A stretch of 64,000 bases of DNA from Microbacterium psychrotolerans (GCF_031085295.1 NZ_JAVFWO010000002.1:744001-808000); one strand, 5' to 3'. Counted from the first letter of the stretch, positions 1 to 11,023 are shown. Notes: generated from the sequence alone by a model not told the origin. Made by a program: numbers and translations.

Positions 1-1046
1 ACCACGGGGCTCTGCCAGGCCTGAGCCAGCAGCCGGTAGAGGTCGGCGATCCGCGTCCAGTCGGTGTCCGCCCACGTCGGCGCCTGCGCGTGCACAGCGG
101 CGATCGCGGCCGAGATCGCGAAGCGGTCCACCGCCCCCCTCGACGCGGTGGCGAGCAGCGCGAGGCCCTCGTCGATGAGCGCGCGGTCCCACCGGGTGCG
201 GTCCTGGTCGGCCAGCAGCTCGTCGCGGGTGTCGCGGCGGGCGTCGATGAGCAGCATGAGGGCGAGCAGCCCCGCCACCGAGCGATCGGCGGGCAGCAGT
301 CCGTGCAGCATCCGGGTGAGCGCGATGGCCTCCTCCACGAGGTCCGTCCGGACGACGGCATCCCCGGAGGGCGGCGCGTGCCCGACGGTGAACACCAGGT
401 AGAGCACATCGCAGACGACCCCGACGCGTTCGGGAAGCTCCCGGGCGTCCGGCACGCGGAACGGGATGCGTGCCGCGGCGATCTTGCGCTTCGCGCGCGT
501 CACGCGCGCCGCCATCGCGGATTCGCCCACGAGGAAGGCCGCTGCGATGTCGCCCGTCGACACGCCGCACACCAGCCGCAGCGTGAGCGCGACCTGCGCC
601 TCGCGGGCGAGGGCGGGGTGGCAGCAGGTGAAGATCAGCCGCAGCCGATCGTCCGAGTGCCATGACTCTTCGTCGGCGGGCACGTCCTCCCGGACGAGCA
701 GCGGGAGGCGGCGCCGCAACGCGGCCTCCCGTCGCAAGACGTCCCTCGCGCGGTTGGCGGCGACCGTCGTCAGCCACGCACCCGGACGATCCGGGATGCC
801 GCGCGTCGGCCACAGATCGACCGCCCGCGCGAACGCCTCCTGCGCGCACTCCTCGGCGAGGTCGAGGTCGCCGGTGAGCCGCGCCGTCGCCGCGACGACC
901 GCCGCCCACTCGGAGCGATGCGCGCCGGCGAGAGCGACGCGGACCTGCACGCCAGGAGCCGTCGACGCCCCGGCTGGGCCCAGCCGGCCGGACGTCCCGT
1001 GCGCCGCGCCGGCGCCGGCGCCCGATGGAGCGGACGTGGGAACCAT
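1..1046 (-). CDS. ECF42-like RNA polymerase sigma factor (3' end outside window)
   Basis: Extracytoplasmic-function sigma factor that would redirect RNA polymerase. About 348 N-terminal residues are visible; the rest lies beyond the left edge (the family is usually a little over 400). Region 2 spans about residues 40-107 (AEECAQEAFARAV, AWLTTVAANRARD) and region 4 about 150-195 (VCGVSTGDIAAAF). A long helical C-terminal extension follows, with YLVFTVGHA near 216, as in the ECF42 group. The gene directly upstream encodes a DGPF/YCII protein, the standard partner of ECF42; the two genes are 2 bp apart. The first 30 residues are Ala/Gly-rich and unconserved in character, so an in-frame GTG at 950 is an alternative start. 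Confidence 0.85.
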   Translation of the reverse strand, partial: MVPTSAPSGAGAGAAHGTSGRLGPAGASTAPGVQVRVALAGAHRSEWAAVVAATARLTGDLDLAEECAQEAFARAVDLWPTRGIPDRPGAWLTTVAANRARDVLRREAALRRRLPLLVREDVPADEESWHSDDRLRLIFTCCHPALAREAQVALTLRLVCGVSTGDIAAAFLVGESAMAARVTRAKRKIAAARIPFRVPDARELPERVGVVCDVLYLVFTVGHAPPSGDAVVRTDLVEEAIALTRMLHGLLPADRSVAGLLALMLLIDARRDTRDELLADQDRTRWDRALIDEGLALLATASRGAVDRFAISAAIAAVHAQAPTWADTDWTRIADLYRLLAQAWQSPV

Positions 1047-1048
1047 CG

Positions 1049-1402
1049 TTAGGAGTGATCCACCAGCGGGTGCACCTGCACGCCGCCGTGGCCCTCGGAG
1101 GTCTCATGCAGCAGGCCGGCCAGGCCGAGCGCCGCGTCGAGGTCGGGCACGTCGACGAGGTAGAACCCGCCGAGGACCTCCTTGGTCTCCAGGAAGGGAC
1201 CGTCCGTCACGAGCGGCCGCTCTCGACCGGCGCGCAGGGTGGTCGCCATCCGGCTCGACTCCAGCTCGCCCGACGCGATGATCGCCGAGCCGCCGCGTTC
1301 GCGGAACGCGGCGTGAGCGCCATCGACCGCCCGCTTCTCGTCTTCGCTGCGGGCGTCCCACTGCGCCTCGTCGCCGTAGATTAGGATCAGATACTGCGCC
1401 AT
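1049..1402 (-). CDS. DGPF-motif YCII-related protein, partner of the ECF sigma factor
   Basis: Small (117 aa) protein of the YCII/DGPF family. The signature TDGPFLETKE lies near residues 65-75 and the N-terminus MAQYLILIYGDEAQW is typical. It precedes the sigma gene in the same operon. Family knowledge links DGPF proteins to ECF42 sigma factors, but their biochemical role is unresolved. The start is well supported by AAGGAGGA a few bases upstream of the ATG. Confidence 0.85.
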   Translation of the reverse strand: MAQYLILIYGDEAQWDARSEDEKRAVDGAHAAFRERGGSAIIASGELESSRMATTLRAGRERPLVTDGPFLETKEVLGGFYLVDVPDLDAALGLAGLLHETSEGHGGVQVHPLVDHS

Positions 1403-1486
1403 GCCGTCCTCCTTCGCCGTCGAGAGGCATTGTGCCCCTCATCCATCCGACGAACGAGCCCCCGCCGGAATCGACAGGGCCGCGGA

Positions 1487-2452
1487 TCAGAACGGCAGCA
1501 GCGGGTCGACGGCGATCGCGACGAAGAGCAGGGTCAGATACGTGATCGAGGCGTGGAACACACGCATCGGGCGCGGCTCGGTGCCCCGCACCGCGCGGTT
1601 GTAGAGCACGTGCGACTCATAGATGAACCAGCCGCCGAAGACGAGCGCAGACACCGTGTAGACCAGGCCCATGCCGGCGACGGGAATCAGCAGCAGGGAG
1701 CACACGACGGTGGCCCACGCGTACAGGATGACCTGCAGGCCGACCTGCGAGCCGCCGCGCGTGGCTCCGAGCATCGGCACCTGGACGCCCTCGTACTGGT
1801 CCTTGTACTTCATCGACAGCGGCCAGTAGTGCGGCGGCGTCCAGAGGAACACCAGCGCGAACAGGATCACCGGCGGCCACGCCAGCGAGCCCGTGACGGC
1901 CGTCCAGCCGATCACCACCGGGAAGCACCCGGCGATGCCGCCCCACACGATGTTCTGCTCCGTGCGGCGCTTGAGGATCATCGTGTAGATCACGACGTAG
2001 AAGAAGATGGCGGCCGCCGACAGGGTCGCCGCCAGCCAGTTCGTGGTCAGCCACAGCCACACCGTCGAGAACACCGCGAGCGACCAGGCGAAGATCAGCG
2101 CACCGCGGGGCGAGACCTCGCCCGTGACGAGCGGCCGGTTCACCGTGCGCTGCATGTGGGCGTCGATGTCGCGATCGAGGTACATGTTGAATGCCGCCGC
2201 CGAGCCGGCGCTCGCCGTGCCGCCGACGACGGTGGCGACGACCAGCCAGACGTCCGGGAAGCCGCCCTCGGCGAGGATCATCACCGGAACCGTCGTCACC
2301 AGCAGCAGCTCGAGCACGCGCGGCTTCATCAGCGCGACGTAGGCGCGAATGGTGCGGCCGAAGCTCTGCCGAGGCCGGCGGGGTGTGTCGAGGGTCCCCA
2401 CGTCCGCGCGTGCGGACTCCGCCGCAGCCCCGGCCGTCTTCGTGCTGTCCAT
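1487..2452 (-). CDS. ctaB: Protoheme IX farnesyltransferase (heme O synthase)
   Basis: Polytopic membrane prenyltransferase that adds a farnesyl group to heme B to make heme O, needed for the aa3 oxidase whose subunits lie at the right end of this window. The 321-residue product has the UbiA-family motifs: [19 protein letters not shown] near residue 40, the Asp-rich [15 protein letters not shown] near 90, and a second Asp-containing loop ([16 protein letters not shown]) further on. The reading frame stays open upstream, but MDSTKTAG is the sensible start because the extension is low-complexity. It is divergent from tkt across a 334-bp gap. Confidence 0.93.
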   Translation of the reverse strand: MDSTKTAGAAAESARADVGTLDTPRRPRQSFGRTIRAYVALMKPRVLELLLVTTVPVMILAEGGFPDVWLVVATVVGGTASAGSAAAFNMYLDRDIDAHMQRTVNRPLVTGEVSPRGALIFAWSLAVFSTVWLWLTTNWLAATLSAAAIFFYVVIYTMILKRRTEQNIVWGGIAGCFPVVIGWTAVTGSLAWPPVILFALVFLWTPPHYWPLSMKYKDQYEGVQVPMLGATRGGSQVGLQVILYAWATVVCSLLLIPVAGMGLVYTVSALVFGGWFIYESHVLYNRAVRGTEPRPMRVFHASITYLTLLFVAIAVDPLLPF

Positions 2453-2786
2453 GACCCCCGCAATCGCCGCCTGCAGATTCGCCCCAAGTCTAGGGCATCG
2501 GCGTGTCGCGCCCCGCGCCCGGTGACCGCCCTCGACGGCGCGGCGGATCACAACGGGGGTTCGTCGCAGGTGAGCAGAACGTGACGCCCGCGACACCCGG
2601 ATGTCATGGACGGCGCACAGCCCTTCGCAAGACTGCGTCACATACACGTCTCGCATGGCCTCGGCGGTCTACCCCTTCGCTATGCTGAGAAACACGCGCG
2701 CCCGTCGCCGATTCCCCCTTATCCATCCGGACAAGGGCCGCGAGCCGGCCACATTCTGGGCGCACCTCCTCGAGAAAGGCGGCCCG
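2453..2786. other. Divergent intergenic region ctaB / tkt
   Basis: Non-coding stretch holding the promoters of both divergent genes. On the forward strand a TATGCT hexamer at about 2681-2686 could be a -10 element for tkt; no clear -35 is visible. No hairpin or convincing small gene was seen. Confidence 0.5.
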
Positions 2787-4889
2787 GTGTCGGAACTGCG
2801 TTGGGATGAGATCGATCGGCGCGCGGTGGACACTGCTCGCGTCCTGGCTGCGGATGCTGTGGAGAAGGTCGGCAACGGCCACCCCGGCACCGCGATGAGC
2901 CTGGCGCCGGCGGCGTACCTGCTCTACCAGCGCGTGCTGCGTCACGACCCCGCCGACACACACTGGGTGGGCCGCGACCGGTTCATCCTGTCGGCCGGGC
3001 ACTCCTCGCTCACGCAGTACGTGCAGCTCTACCTCGGCGGGTTCGGGCTCGAGCTCGACGACCTGAAGGCGCTGCGCACCTGGGGCTCGCTCACGCCGGG
3101 ACACCCGGAGTACGGGCACACGAAGGGCGTCGAGATCACGACCGGCCCCCTCGGCCAGGGCCTCGCGTCGGCCGTCGGCTTCGCCTACGCCGCCCGCTAC
3201 GAGCGCGGCCTGTTCGATCCGGACGCCGCCGCCGGCACGTCGCCCTTCGACCACCACATCTACGTGATCGCCGGCGACGGCGACCTGCAGGAGGGCATCA
3301 CCTCCGAGGCCTCGTCGCTGGCCGGCCATCAGGCCCTCGGCAACCTCATCGCCATCTACGACTCGAACCAGATCTCGATCGAGGACGACACCAACGTCGC
3401 CTTCACCGAGGACGTCGCCAAGCGCTACGAGGCCTACGGCTGGCAGGTGCAGGTCGTCGACTGGAAGAAGACGGGCGAGTACGTCGAGGACGTCGCCGAG
3501 CTGTTCGCCGCCATCGAGGCGGCGCAGGGCGAGACGGCCAAGCCGTCCCTCATCATCCTCCGCACGATCATCGGCTGGCCGTCGCCCGGCAAGCAGAACA
3601 CCGGCAAGATCCACGGCTCCGCGCTGGGCGGCGACGAGCTCGCCGCGACGAAGAAGGTGCTCGGCTTCGACCCCGAGCAGTCCTTCGTCGTCGCCGAGGA
3701 CGTCCTCGCGCACACGCGCTCGCTGAAGGACCGCGCCGCCGAGGAGCGCGCGGCCTGGCAGGAGTCGTTCGACGCCTGGGCGGCGGCGAACCCCGAGCGC
3801 AAGGCGCTGTTCGACCGCCTCGAGTCCGGCGAGCTGCCCACCGACGTGGCTGCAGCCCTCCCCTCGTTCGAAGCGGGCAAGGACGTCTCCACGCGCGCCG
3901 CGTCGGGCATCGTGATCAACGCCCTCGCCGCCGAGCTGCCGGAGCTCTGGGGCGGCTCGGCCGACCTCGCCGAGTCCAACCTCACGACGATCAAGGACGC
4001 GAAGTCCTTCATCCCGGTCGAATGGTCGACGCACGAGTGGTCGGGCGACCCGTACGGCCGCGTGCTGCACTTCGGCATCCGCGAGCACGCGATGGGCGCC
4101 ATCGTCAACGGCATCAAGCTGCACGGCCCGACACGCCCCTTCGGCGGCACGTTCCTCATCTTCAGCGACTACATGCGCCCCTCGGTGCGGCTGGCCGCGC
4201 TGATGGACATCCCGTCGATCTTCGTCTGGACGCACGACTCCGTCGCGCTCGGCGAGGACGGACCCACCCACCAGCCGGTCGAGCAGCTCGCGACGCTGCG
4301 TGCCATCCCGAACTTCACGGTGGTGCGCCCCGCCGACGCGAACGAGACCTCGGCCGCGTGGCTCGAGATCGTCCGTCGCCAGGGAGGCCCGATCGGCATC
4401 GCGCTGACCCGGCAGAACATCCCGGTGTTCGAGCGGGGTCAGGGTGAGGCCGACGGCGACGTCTTCGCGTCGACGGACGGCGTCGCCAAGGGCGCGTACA
4501 TCCTCGCCGAGGCGCCGGGCGGCACGCCCGATGTGATCCTCATCGCGACCGGCTCCGAGGTGCAGCTGGCCGTGTCGGCCCGCGAGACGCTCGCCGCCGA
4601 GGGCGTGAACGCCCGCGTGGTGTCGGCGCCCTCGCTCGAGTGGTTCGACGAGCAGGACGCGGCCTACCGCGAGAAGGTCCTGCCCGCCGCGGTGAAGGCG
4701 CGCGTGTCGGTCGAGGCGGGCTCGGCGCTCACCTGGCGCGGCATCGTCGGCGACGCCGGCCGCTCCGTCGCGATCGACCACTTCGGCGCGTCGGCCGACT
4801 ACAAGACCCTGTTCCAGAAGTTCGGCATCACCGCCGACGCCGTCGTCCAGGCCGCCCGCGAGACGCTCGCGGCCGCGAGCGACGTTTAA
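2787..4889 (+). CDS. tkt: Transketolase
   Basis: Thiamine-diphosphate enzyme of the non-oxidative pentose phosphate pathway. The 700-residue product is full length. Substrate-binding [10 protein letters not shown] lies at 29-38, the TPP/Mg motif GDGDLQEG at 163-170, and the pyrimidine-domain motif [11 protein letters not shown] further on. The chosen GTG ([10 protein letters not shown]) follows AGAAAGG at about 2772-2778; the open upstream extension lacks transketolase character. It opens a forward run, tkt-tal-pgi-zwf-opcA-pgl, that covers the pentose phosphate pathway. The tal start is 18 bp downstream. Confidence 0.97.
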   Translation: MSELRWDEIDRRAVDTARVLAADAVEKVGNGHPGTAMSLAPAAYLLYQRVLRHDPADTHWVGRDRFILSAGHSSLTQYVQLYLGGFGLELDDLKALRTWGSLTPGHPEYGHTKGVEITTGPLGQGLASAVGFAYAARYERGLFDPDAAAGTSPFDHHIYVIAGDGDLQEGITSEASSLAGHQALGNLIAIYDSNQISIEDDTNVAFTEDVAKRYEAYGWQVQVVDWKKTGEYVEDVAELFAAIEAAQGETAKPSLIILRTIIGWPSPGKQNTGKIHGSALGGDELAATKKVLGFDPEQSFVVAEDVLAHTRSLKDRAAEERAAWQESFDAWAAANPERKALFDRLESGELPTDVAAALPSFEAGKDVSTRAASGIVINALAAELPELWGGSADLAESNLTTIKDAKSFIPVEWSTHEWSGDPYGRVLHFGIREHAMGAIVNGIKLHGPTRPFGGTFLIFSDYMRPSVRLAALMDIPSIFVWTHDSVALGEDGPTHQPVEQLATLRAIPNFTVVRPADANETSAAWLEIVRRQGGPIGIALTRQNIPVFERGQGEADGDVFASTDGVAKGAYILAEAPGGTPDVILIATGSEVQLAVSARETLAAEGVNARVVSAPSLEWFDEQDAAYREKVLPAAVKARVSVEAGSALTWRGIVGDAGRSVAIDHFGASADYKTLFQKFGITADAVVQAARETLAAASDV

Positions 4890-4907
4890 GCACGAGGAGA
4901 AGGCAGC

Positions 4908-6029
4908 ATGAGCACCCCCACTGAGAAGCTGGTCGCCGAGGGCGTGAGCATCTGGCTCGACGACCTGTCGCGCGAGCGCATCACGTCGGGCAATCTGACC
5001 GAGCTCATCTCGACGCGCAACGTCAGCGGCGTCACGACGAACCCGACGATCTTCCAGGGCGCGATCGGCGGCGGCGGGCATTCCTACGCCACGCAGATCT
5101 CGGAGCTGGCTGCGGCCGGCGCGTCGGTCGACGACGCGATCTTCGCCGCGACGACCGACGACGTGCGCGACGCGGCCGACATCTTCCGCCCGGTCTACGA
5201 CTCGACGGACGGCGTCGACGGCCGCGTGTCGATCGAGGTCTCCCCCGACCTCGCCCACGACACCGAGGCGACGATCGCCCAGGCCAAGGAGCTGTGGGCC
5301 ACCGTCGATCGCCCGAACGTGCACATCAAGATCCCCGCCACGAAGGCCGGCCTTCCCGCCATCACGGCCGTGCTCGGCGAGGGCATCTCGGTCAACGTCA
5401 CGCTGATCTTCAGCCTGGAGCGCTACTCCGAGGTCATCGACGCCTACCTGGCGGGCCTCGAGCAGGCGCAGGCGAACGGCCACGACATCTCCAAGATCCA
5501 CTCGGTCGCGTCGTTCTTCGTCTCGCGCGTGGACACCGAGGTCGACAAGCGGCTCGTCGCCATCGGCACGGACGAGGCCACGGGGCTCAAGTCGCTCGCC
5601 GGCGTCGCGAACGCCCGTCTCGCGTACGAGCTGTTCGAGCAGGCGTTCGCCACCGACCGCGCGAAGGCGCTGACGGATGCCGGCGCGCACCTCCAGCGGC
5701 CGCTGTGGGCGTCGACCGGAGTCAAGGACCCGTCCCTGCCCGACACCCTCTACGTCACCGAGCTCGTCGCCCCCGGCACCGTCAACACGATGCCCGAGAA
5801 GACGCTCGAGGCGACCTTCGACCACGGCCAGATCGCCGGTGACACCGTCACGGGCACCTACGCCGCCGCGCACGAGGTCTTCGACCGCCTCGCCGCCGTC
5901 GGCGTGGACTTCGCCGACGTCACCCAGGTCCTCGAAGACGAAGGGGTCGACAAGTTCATCGCCTCCTGGCACGACCTGCAGGGCACCGTCAAGACGGCGC
6001 TCGAGGACGCGCTCCAGGCCACCCGATGA
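4908..6029 (+). CDS. tal: Transaldolase
   Basis: Transfers a three-carbon dihydroxyacetone unit in the non-oxidative pentose phosphate pathway. The 373-residue length is that of the long actinobacterial class. The predicted Schiff-base lysine is in [11 protein letters not shown] (K141), and [13 protein letters not shown] near 41-53 is characteristic. An AGGAGAAGG ribosome-binding site precedes the ATG. Its stop codon overlaps the pgi start (ATGA), so translation of the two is probably coupled. Confidence 0.96.
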   Translation: MSTPTEKLVAEGVSIWLDDLSRERITSGNLTELISTRNVSGVTTNPTIFQGAIGGGGHSYATQISELAAAGASVDDAIFAATTDDVRDAADIFRPVYDSTDGVDGRVSIEVSPDLAHDTEATIAQAKELWATVDRPNVHIKIPATKAGLPAITAVLGEGISVNVTLIFSLERYSEVIDAYLAGLEQAQANGHDISKIHSVASFFVSRVDTEVDKRLVAIGTDEATGLKSLAGVANARLAYELFEQAFATDRAKALTDAGAHLQRPLWASTGVKDPSLPDTLYVTELVAPGTVNTMPEKTLEATFDHGQIAGDTVTGTYAAAHEVFDRLAAVGVDFADVTQVLEDEGVDKFIASWHDLQGTVKTALEDALQATR

Positions 6030-7666
6030 GCTTCGACATCCACCTCAGCGGACACGTCAAGTCCGTCGTCGAGGCCACGCTGCCCGAGCTCGTGTCGAGC
6101 CTCGTGGCATCGGGCATCACCGGCGGCGACGCGTCGCTGTGGGGTCCTGCGGCCGAGGACGAGGCGTCGCGACGCCTGGGCTGGGTCGAGGCCGTCAGCG
6201 TCTCGCGCCCGCTGGTCGCCGAGATCCTGGCCCTCCGCGAGCGGCTGCGCTCGCGCAACGTCACGCGCATCGTGCTCGCGGGGATGGGCGGTTCGTCGCT
6301 CGCTCCCGAGGTGATCGCGCAGACCTCCGGTGTGCCCCTCGTGATCCTCGACTCCACGGCTCCCGGCCAGGTGCTCGCGGCGATCGACGGCGACGCGCAG
6401 GCGGGCGACCTCACGCGCACGGCGCTCGTCGTGTCGTCGAAGTCCGGCTCCACCGTCGAGACCGACTCGGCCAAGCGGGCGTTCGAGGCGGCGTTCCGCG
6501 ACCTGGGGATCGACCCGGCCGAACGCATCGTCGTCGTCACCGACCCCGGCTCCCCGCTGGACCAGGAGGCGCGGGCGGACGGATACACCGTCTTCAACGC
6601 CGATCCGACCGTCGGCGGCCGCTACTCGGCACTCACCGCGTTCGGGCTGGTGCCGGCGGGTCTTGCCGGCGCCGACATCTCCGAGCTCCTCGACGAGGCA
6701 GAGGCGACGCTGCTCGAGGTGTCTATCGACAGCCCCGACAACCCGGCGCTCGTACTGGCCGCGGCGATCGCGGGCGGCCAGGAGGTCGACGGCGCAGCCT
6801 CCCGCAAGGACAAGCTGGGTCTCATCACCGACGGCACGCACATCGTGGGCCTGCCGGACTGGATCGAGCAGCTCGTCGCCGAGTCGACCGGCAAGAACGG
6901 CACCGGCATCCTGCCCGTCGTCCTGCTCCCGGTCTCCCCCGAAGTCGACGCGAAGCCGGCGGACCTGCAGATCGTGCGCCTCGTCGACGAGGCCAAGCAG
7001 TTCCACCTCTTCGAGCACCACGAGGGCGAGCTGCTCGTGAGCGGCTCGCTGGGCGCGCAGTTCGTCGTGTGGGAGTACGCGACGGCGATCGCGGGACGGA
7101 TGCTGGGGATCAACCCCTTCGATCAGCCCGATGTCGAATCCGCCAAGGTGGCCGCGCGCGGCCTCCTCGACGCGCGCCCCGAGCCGACGGCTCCGGCGTT
7201 CGCCGTGGAGGGCGTCGAGGTGCGGGTCTCCGACCCCGCGCTCGCGGCATCCGGAACCGTCGCCGGTGTGCTCGACGCGCTGTGGGCACGTCTGCCCGAG
7301 GATGGGTACGTCGCGATCCAGGCGTACGTCAACCGGCTCGAGCTGTCGCAGCTCGCGGGCCTGCGCGAACTCGTCGCCGCGGACTCCGGGCGTCCCACCA
7401 CGTTCGGCTGGGGCCCCCGGTTCCTGCATTCGACCGGCCAGTACCACAAGGGCGGCCCCGCGAACGGCGTGTTCCTCCAGATCCTCGAGCAGACCGACGT
7501 CGACCTCGAGATCCCCGGCCGGCCGTTCACGTTCGGCCAGCTCATCCAGGCGCAGGCCGCGGGAGACGCGGCCGTTCTCGCCGATGGCCACGGCAGACCG
7601 GTCGTGACCCTGACCCTCACCGATCCCCAGATCGAAGTGCTCTCGCTCTTCGAAGCGGCCCAGTAG
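6026..7666 (+). CDS. pgi: Glucose-6-phosphate isomerase
   Basis: Interconverts glucose 6-phosphate and fructose 6-phosphate, joining glycolysis to the pentose phosphate genes around it. The 546-residue protein has the SIS-type sugar-phosphate site: [14 protein letters not shown] near 88-101 and [12 protein letters not shown] near 136-147. The C-terminal part has the [11 protein letters not shown] substrate loop. It resembles the isomerase half of the known transaldolase/isomerase fusions, and here it overlaps tal by 4 bp. Confidence 0.93.
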   Translation: MSFDIHLSGHVKSVVEATLPELVSSLVASGITGGDASLWGPAAEDEASRRLGWVEAVSVSRPLVAEILALRERLRSRNVTRIVLAGMGGSSLAPEVIAQTSGVPLVILDSTAPGQVLAAIDGDAQAGDLTRTALVVSSKSGSTVETDSAKRAFEAAFRDLGIDPAERIVVVTDPGSPLDQEARADGYTVFNADPTVGGRYSALTAFGLVPAGLAGADISELLDEAEATLLEVSIDSPDNPALVLAAAIAGGQEVDGAASRKDKLGLITDGTHIVGLPDWIEQLVAESTGKNGTGILPVVLLPVSPEVDAKPADLQIVRLVDEAKQFHLFEHHEGELLVSGSLGAQFVVWEYATAIAGRMLGINPFDQPDVESAKVAARGLLDARPEPTAPAFAVEGVEVRVSDPALAASGTVAGVLDALWARLPEDGYVAIQAYVNRLELSQLAGLRELVAADSGRPTTFGWGPRFLHSTGQYHKGGPANGVFLQILEQTDVDLEIPGRPFTFGQLIQAQAAGDAAVLADGHGRPVVTLTLTDPQIEVLSLFEAAQ

Positions 7667-7681
7667 GAGTTCGAGCCCCAC

Positions 7682-9232
7682 ATGACCGTCGAGATCTCGC
7701 GCGGGCACAACCCGTTGCGCGACCCCGAAGACCGTCGCCTCAACCGCATCGCCGGTCCGAGCGCGCTCGTCATCTTCGGCGTCACGGGAGACCTCTCCCG
7801 CAAGAAGCTCATGCCCGCCGTCTACGACCTCGCGAACCGCGGCCTGCTGCCTCCGGGCTTCGCGCTCGTCGGCTTCGCGCGCCGCGACTGGGCCGACCAG
7901 GACTTCGCCCAGGTCGTGTACGACGCGGTGCGCCAGTACGCGCGCACCGAGTTCCGCGACGAGACCTGGCAGCAGCTGCTCCAGGGCATCCGCTTCGTGT
8001 CGGGCGAGTTCGACGACCCCGACGCGTTCCGTCGCCTGAAAGACACCGTCGACCGGCTCGACACGGATCGCGGCACGATGGGCAACCACGCGTTCTACCT
8101 GTCGATCCCGCCGAAGGCGTTCCCGCTGGTGGCGGAGCAGCTGAAGTCGTCGGGTCTCGTGGACGACACCGCTGACCAGCCCGACCGCTGGCGCCGTGTC
8201 GTGATCGAGAAGCCGTTCGGTCACGACCAGGAGTCGGCTCGGGCGCTGAACGACGTGCTGCGCTCGGCCTTCCCGACGGACTCGATCTTCCGCATCGACC
8301 ACTACCTCGGCAAGGAGACGGTCCAGAACATCCTGGCGCTCCGCTTCGCGAACGAGCTGTACGAGCCGATCTGGAACCGCAACTACGTCGACCACGTGCA
8401 GATCACGATGGCGGAAGACATCGGCGTGGGCGGCCGCGCGGGCTACTACGACGGCGTCGGCGCGGCACGCGACGTCATCCAGAATCACCTGCTGCAGCTG
8501 ATGGCGCTGACGGCCATGGAGGAGCCCATCTCGTTCGACGCCAAGGACCTCCGCGCCGAGAAGGAGAAGGTGCTCGCCGCCGTCACCCTGCCGGAGGACC
8601 TGGCCCGTTCGACGGCGCGCGGTCAGTACGCGGGCGGCTGGCAGGGCGGTGAGAAGGTGCTCGGCTTCCTCGAGGAGGACGGCATGAACCCTCACTCGAC
8701 GACCGAGACGTATGCCGCCGTCACCCTCGAGGTGAACACCCGTCGCTGGGCGGGCGTGCCGTTCTACCTCCGTACAGGCAAGCGTCTGGGCCGCCGCGTC
8801 ACCGAGATCGCCGTCGTCTTCAAGCGCGCTCCCGAGCTGCTGTTCTCGCGCAGCCAGACGTCGGGTCAGGGCCAGAACGCCCTGGTGATCCGCGTGCAGC
8901 CCGACGAGGGCGTCACGATCCGGTTCGGCTCGAAGGTGCCCGGCGCGGGCGCCCAGGTGCGCGATGTCACGATGGACTTCGGCTACGGCCACGCCTTCAC
9001 CGAGGCGAGCCCCGAGGCCTACGAGCGCCTCATCCTCGACGTGCTCCTCGGCGACCCGCCGCTGTTCCCGCGGCACGAAGAGGTCGAGCTGTCGTGGAAG
9101 ATCCTCGACCCGATCGAGCGATTCTGGGACGCCCAGGGCGGTCCGCTCGAACAGTACTCACCCGGGTCGTGGGGCCCGGACTCCGCGGACGAGATGCTCG
9201 CCCGCGATGGACGGACCTGGAGGCGCCCGTGA
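7682..9232 (+). CDS. zwf: Glucose-6-phosphate 1-dehydrogenase
   Basis: First, NADP-linked step of the oxidative pentose phosphate pathway. The 516-residue length is normal. The nucleotide-binding loop VIFGVTGDLSRKK lies near residues 30-42, and the active-site signature RIDHYLGKETVQN near 205 is intact. Its TGA overlaps the GTG of opcA, the usual arrangement with its assembly factor. Confidence 0.97.
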   Translation: MTVEISRGHNPLRDPEDRRLNRIAGPSALVIFGVTGDLSRKKLMPAVYDLANRGLLPPGFALVGFARRDWADQDFAQVVYDAVRQYARTEFRDETWQQLLQGIRFVSGEFDDPDAFRRLKDTVDRLDTDRGTMGNHAFYLSIPPKAFPLVAEQLKSSGLVDDTADQPDRWRRVVIEKPFGHDQESARALNDVLRSAFPTDSIFRIDHYLGKETVQNILALRFANELYEPIWNRNYVDHVQITMAEDIGVGGRAGYYDGVGAARDVIQNHLLQLMALTAMEEPISFDAKDLRAEKEKVLAAVTLPEDLARSTARGQYAGGWQGGEKVLGFLEEDGMNPHSTTETYAAVTLEVNTRRWAGVPFYLRTGKRLGRRVTEIAVVFKRAPELLFSRSQTSGQGQNALVIRVQPDEGVTIRFGSKVPGAGAQVRDVTMDFGYGHAFTEASPEAYERLILDVLLGDPPLFPRHEEVELSWKILDPIERFWDAQGGPLEQYSPGSWGPDSADEMLARDGRTWRRP

Positions 9233-10185
9233 TCGTCGATCTTCCCGACACCACTGTCAGCAAGATCTCGCGTGCGCTCGTCAACGTGCGCGAGGAGGGC
9301 GGCGCGGTCGCGCTGGGCCGTGTGCTGACCCTCGTCATCCTCACGCGTGAGGCCGCGGTCGAAGAGGTCATCGAGGCCGCCAACGACGCGTCGCGCGAGC
9401 ACCCGATGCGCGTCATCGTTCTGCTGATCCCCGACGGTTACGACGCCGAACCGCGCCTGGACGCCCAGATCCGCGTGGGCGGCGACGCCGGCGCGAGCGA
9501 GGTCGTCACCCTGCGGGCGTTCGGCGACGCGGGTCACTCGAACCTCGAGAGCCTCGTGACGGGCCTGCTGCTGCCCGACGCTCCCGTCGTGGTGTGGTGG
9601 CCGAACCGTACGCCCGACAACATCTCGAAGACCTCGATCGGCCGCATCGCGCAGCGCCGGATCACGGATGCCGCGACCAAGTCCGACCCGTCGGCGTGGG
9701 TCGCGGGCCTGGGCGAGCAGTACGCACCCGGCGACACCGACCTGGCGTGGACGCGGCTGACCCGCTGGCGCGAGCAGCTGGCCGCCATCCTCGACCAGCC
9801 GCCGTACGAGCCGGTGGTCGGCGTGCGCGTGCGTGGTGCGTCGGACTCGCCCTCCACCGCGCTCCTGGCGGCCTGGCTGCGTCTCACGCTCGACGTCCCC
9901 GTCGACTGGGCGTATCTGGACGCCGAGGAGTGGCCGCACGGCATCAAGTCCGTCGCGCTGGTGCGTCCGAGCGGCGAGGTGCTCCTGGAGCGCCCGACGC
10001 CCGGCGTGGCGATCCTCACACAGCCCGGACAGCCCACCCACGACCTGGCATTCCCGCGCCGGACGCTGCGCGAATGCCTGGCCGAGGAGCTCCGTCGCCT
10101 CGACCCGGACGTCCTGTATGGTCGAGTCATCACCGAGGGCTGGCAGCTGCTCGACCCTCCGGCGACGAAGGGGACGCAGGCCTGA
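9229..10185 (+). CDS. opcA: Glucose-6-phosphate dehydrogenase assembly protein OpcA
   Basis: 318-residue OpcA-family protein, known in cyanobacteria and actinobacteria to promote assembly and activity of glucose-6-phosphate dehydrogenase. The first residues VIVDLPDTTVSKISRAL and the internal PVVVWWPNRTPDNISKT are characteristic. The GTG start overlaps the zwf stop codon (GTGA), which selects this start over the open upstream frame and implies coupled translation. Confidence 0.94.
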   Translation: MIVDLPDTTVSKISRALVNVREEGGAVALGRVLTLVILTREAAVEEVIEAANDASREHPMRVIVLLIPDGYDAEPRLDAQIRVGGDAGASEVVTLRAFGDAGHSNLESLVTGLLLPDAPVVVWWPNRTPDNISKTSIGRIAQRRITDAATKSDPSAWVAGLGEQYAPGDTDLAWTRLTRWREQLAAILDQPPYEPVVGVRVRGASDSPSTALLAAWLRLTLDVPVDWAYLDAEEWPHGIKSVALVRPSGEVLLERPTPGVAILTQPGQPTHDLAFPRRTLRECLAEELRRLDPDVLYGRVITEGWQLLDPPATKGTQA

Positions 10186-10221
10186 TGGACAGTGCACGGG
10201 TGACGGACAGGACGACGACGA

Positions 10222-11001
10222 ATGCCTGAGGGCTGGGCCGAGAAACGCGTCATCATCAGTCCCGATCCCAGTGCGCTCGTCGAATCCGTCGCTCCGCGCT
10301 TCCTGAGCCGGGTCGCCAAGCGCGTCGACGAAGGCAAGCTCGCCCACATCTCCCTCACGGGCGGATCGATGGGTGCGGCGGTGCTCGCCGCCGCAGGACG
10401 CAGTCCGCGCGCAGCCCGGATCGACTGGTCGCGCGTGCACTTCTGGTGGAGCGACGAGCGGTTCGTCCCGCTCGGCGACGCCGACCGCAACGACCGCCAG
10501 GCGCGTGAGGCGTTCCTGGACGGCCTGGACATCCCGGCGGAGAACATCCACGCCACGCTCGGCAGCGATGACGGCGTGGAGCTGGATGCCGCCGCCGCCG
10601 CGTACGCCGAGGAGCTCGCCCGCTTCCCCGGCGCCGAAGGAGCATGGCCCTCGTTCGACGTGTGCTTCCTCGGAGTCGGGCCGGACGGGCATATCGCGTC
10701 GCTCTTCCCGGACCGTGCCGAGATCCAGATCACGGATCGCTCGGTGGTCGCGGTGCGCGACTCCCCCAAGCCTCCGCCGGAACGGATCACGATGACCCGT
10801 CCCGTCATCAACAGCTCGAAGCGCGTCTGGCTCGTCCTGTCGGGCGCCGACAAGGCCGCAGCGCTGGGGCTCGCGCTGGCCGGCGCGAGCTATGCCAGTG
10901 TGCCCGCAGCCGGCGCGAAGGGCCGCAAGCGCACGACGTTCTTCGTCGACGAGGCGGCTGCCGCGCAGGTGCCGCCGGAACTCATCGACCGCGAGTACTG
11001 A
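10222..11001 (+). CDS. pgl: 6-phosphogluconolactonase
   Basis: Hydrolyses 6-phosphogluconolactone, the zwf product, completing the oxidative steps encoded here. The 259-residue protein belongs to the NagB/DevB family: ISLTGGSMGAAVL near residue 44, WWSDERFVP near 75, and GVGPDGHIASLFP near 150. It sits 36 bp after opcA and ends the forward pentose phosphate run just before a strong bidirectional hairpin. Confidence 0.95.
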   Translation: MPEGWAEKRVIISPDPSALVESVAPRFLSRVAKRVDEGKLAHISLTGGSMGAAVLAAAGRSPRAARIDWSRVHFWWSDERFVPLGDADRNDRQAREAFLDGLDIPAENIHATLGSDDGVELDAAAAAYAEELARFPGAEGAWPSFDVCFLGVGPDGHIASLFPDRAEIQITDRSVVAVRDSPKPPPERITMTRPVINSSKRVWLVLSGADKAAALGLALAGASYASVPAAGAKGRKRTTFFVDEAAAAQVPPELIDREY

Positions 11002-11023
11002 CGCCCGACACCGGACGCCGAAT

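Noticed and set aside
2604..9076. Very long open frames on the strand opposite tkt, tal, pgi and zwf (over 1000 codons)
   Set aside because: They are antisense to well-identified enzymes. High GC suppresses stop codons, and the translations are Arg/Asp/Val-rich without domains.
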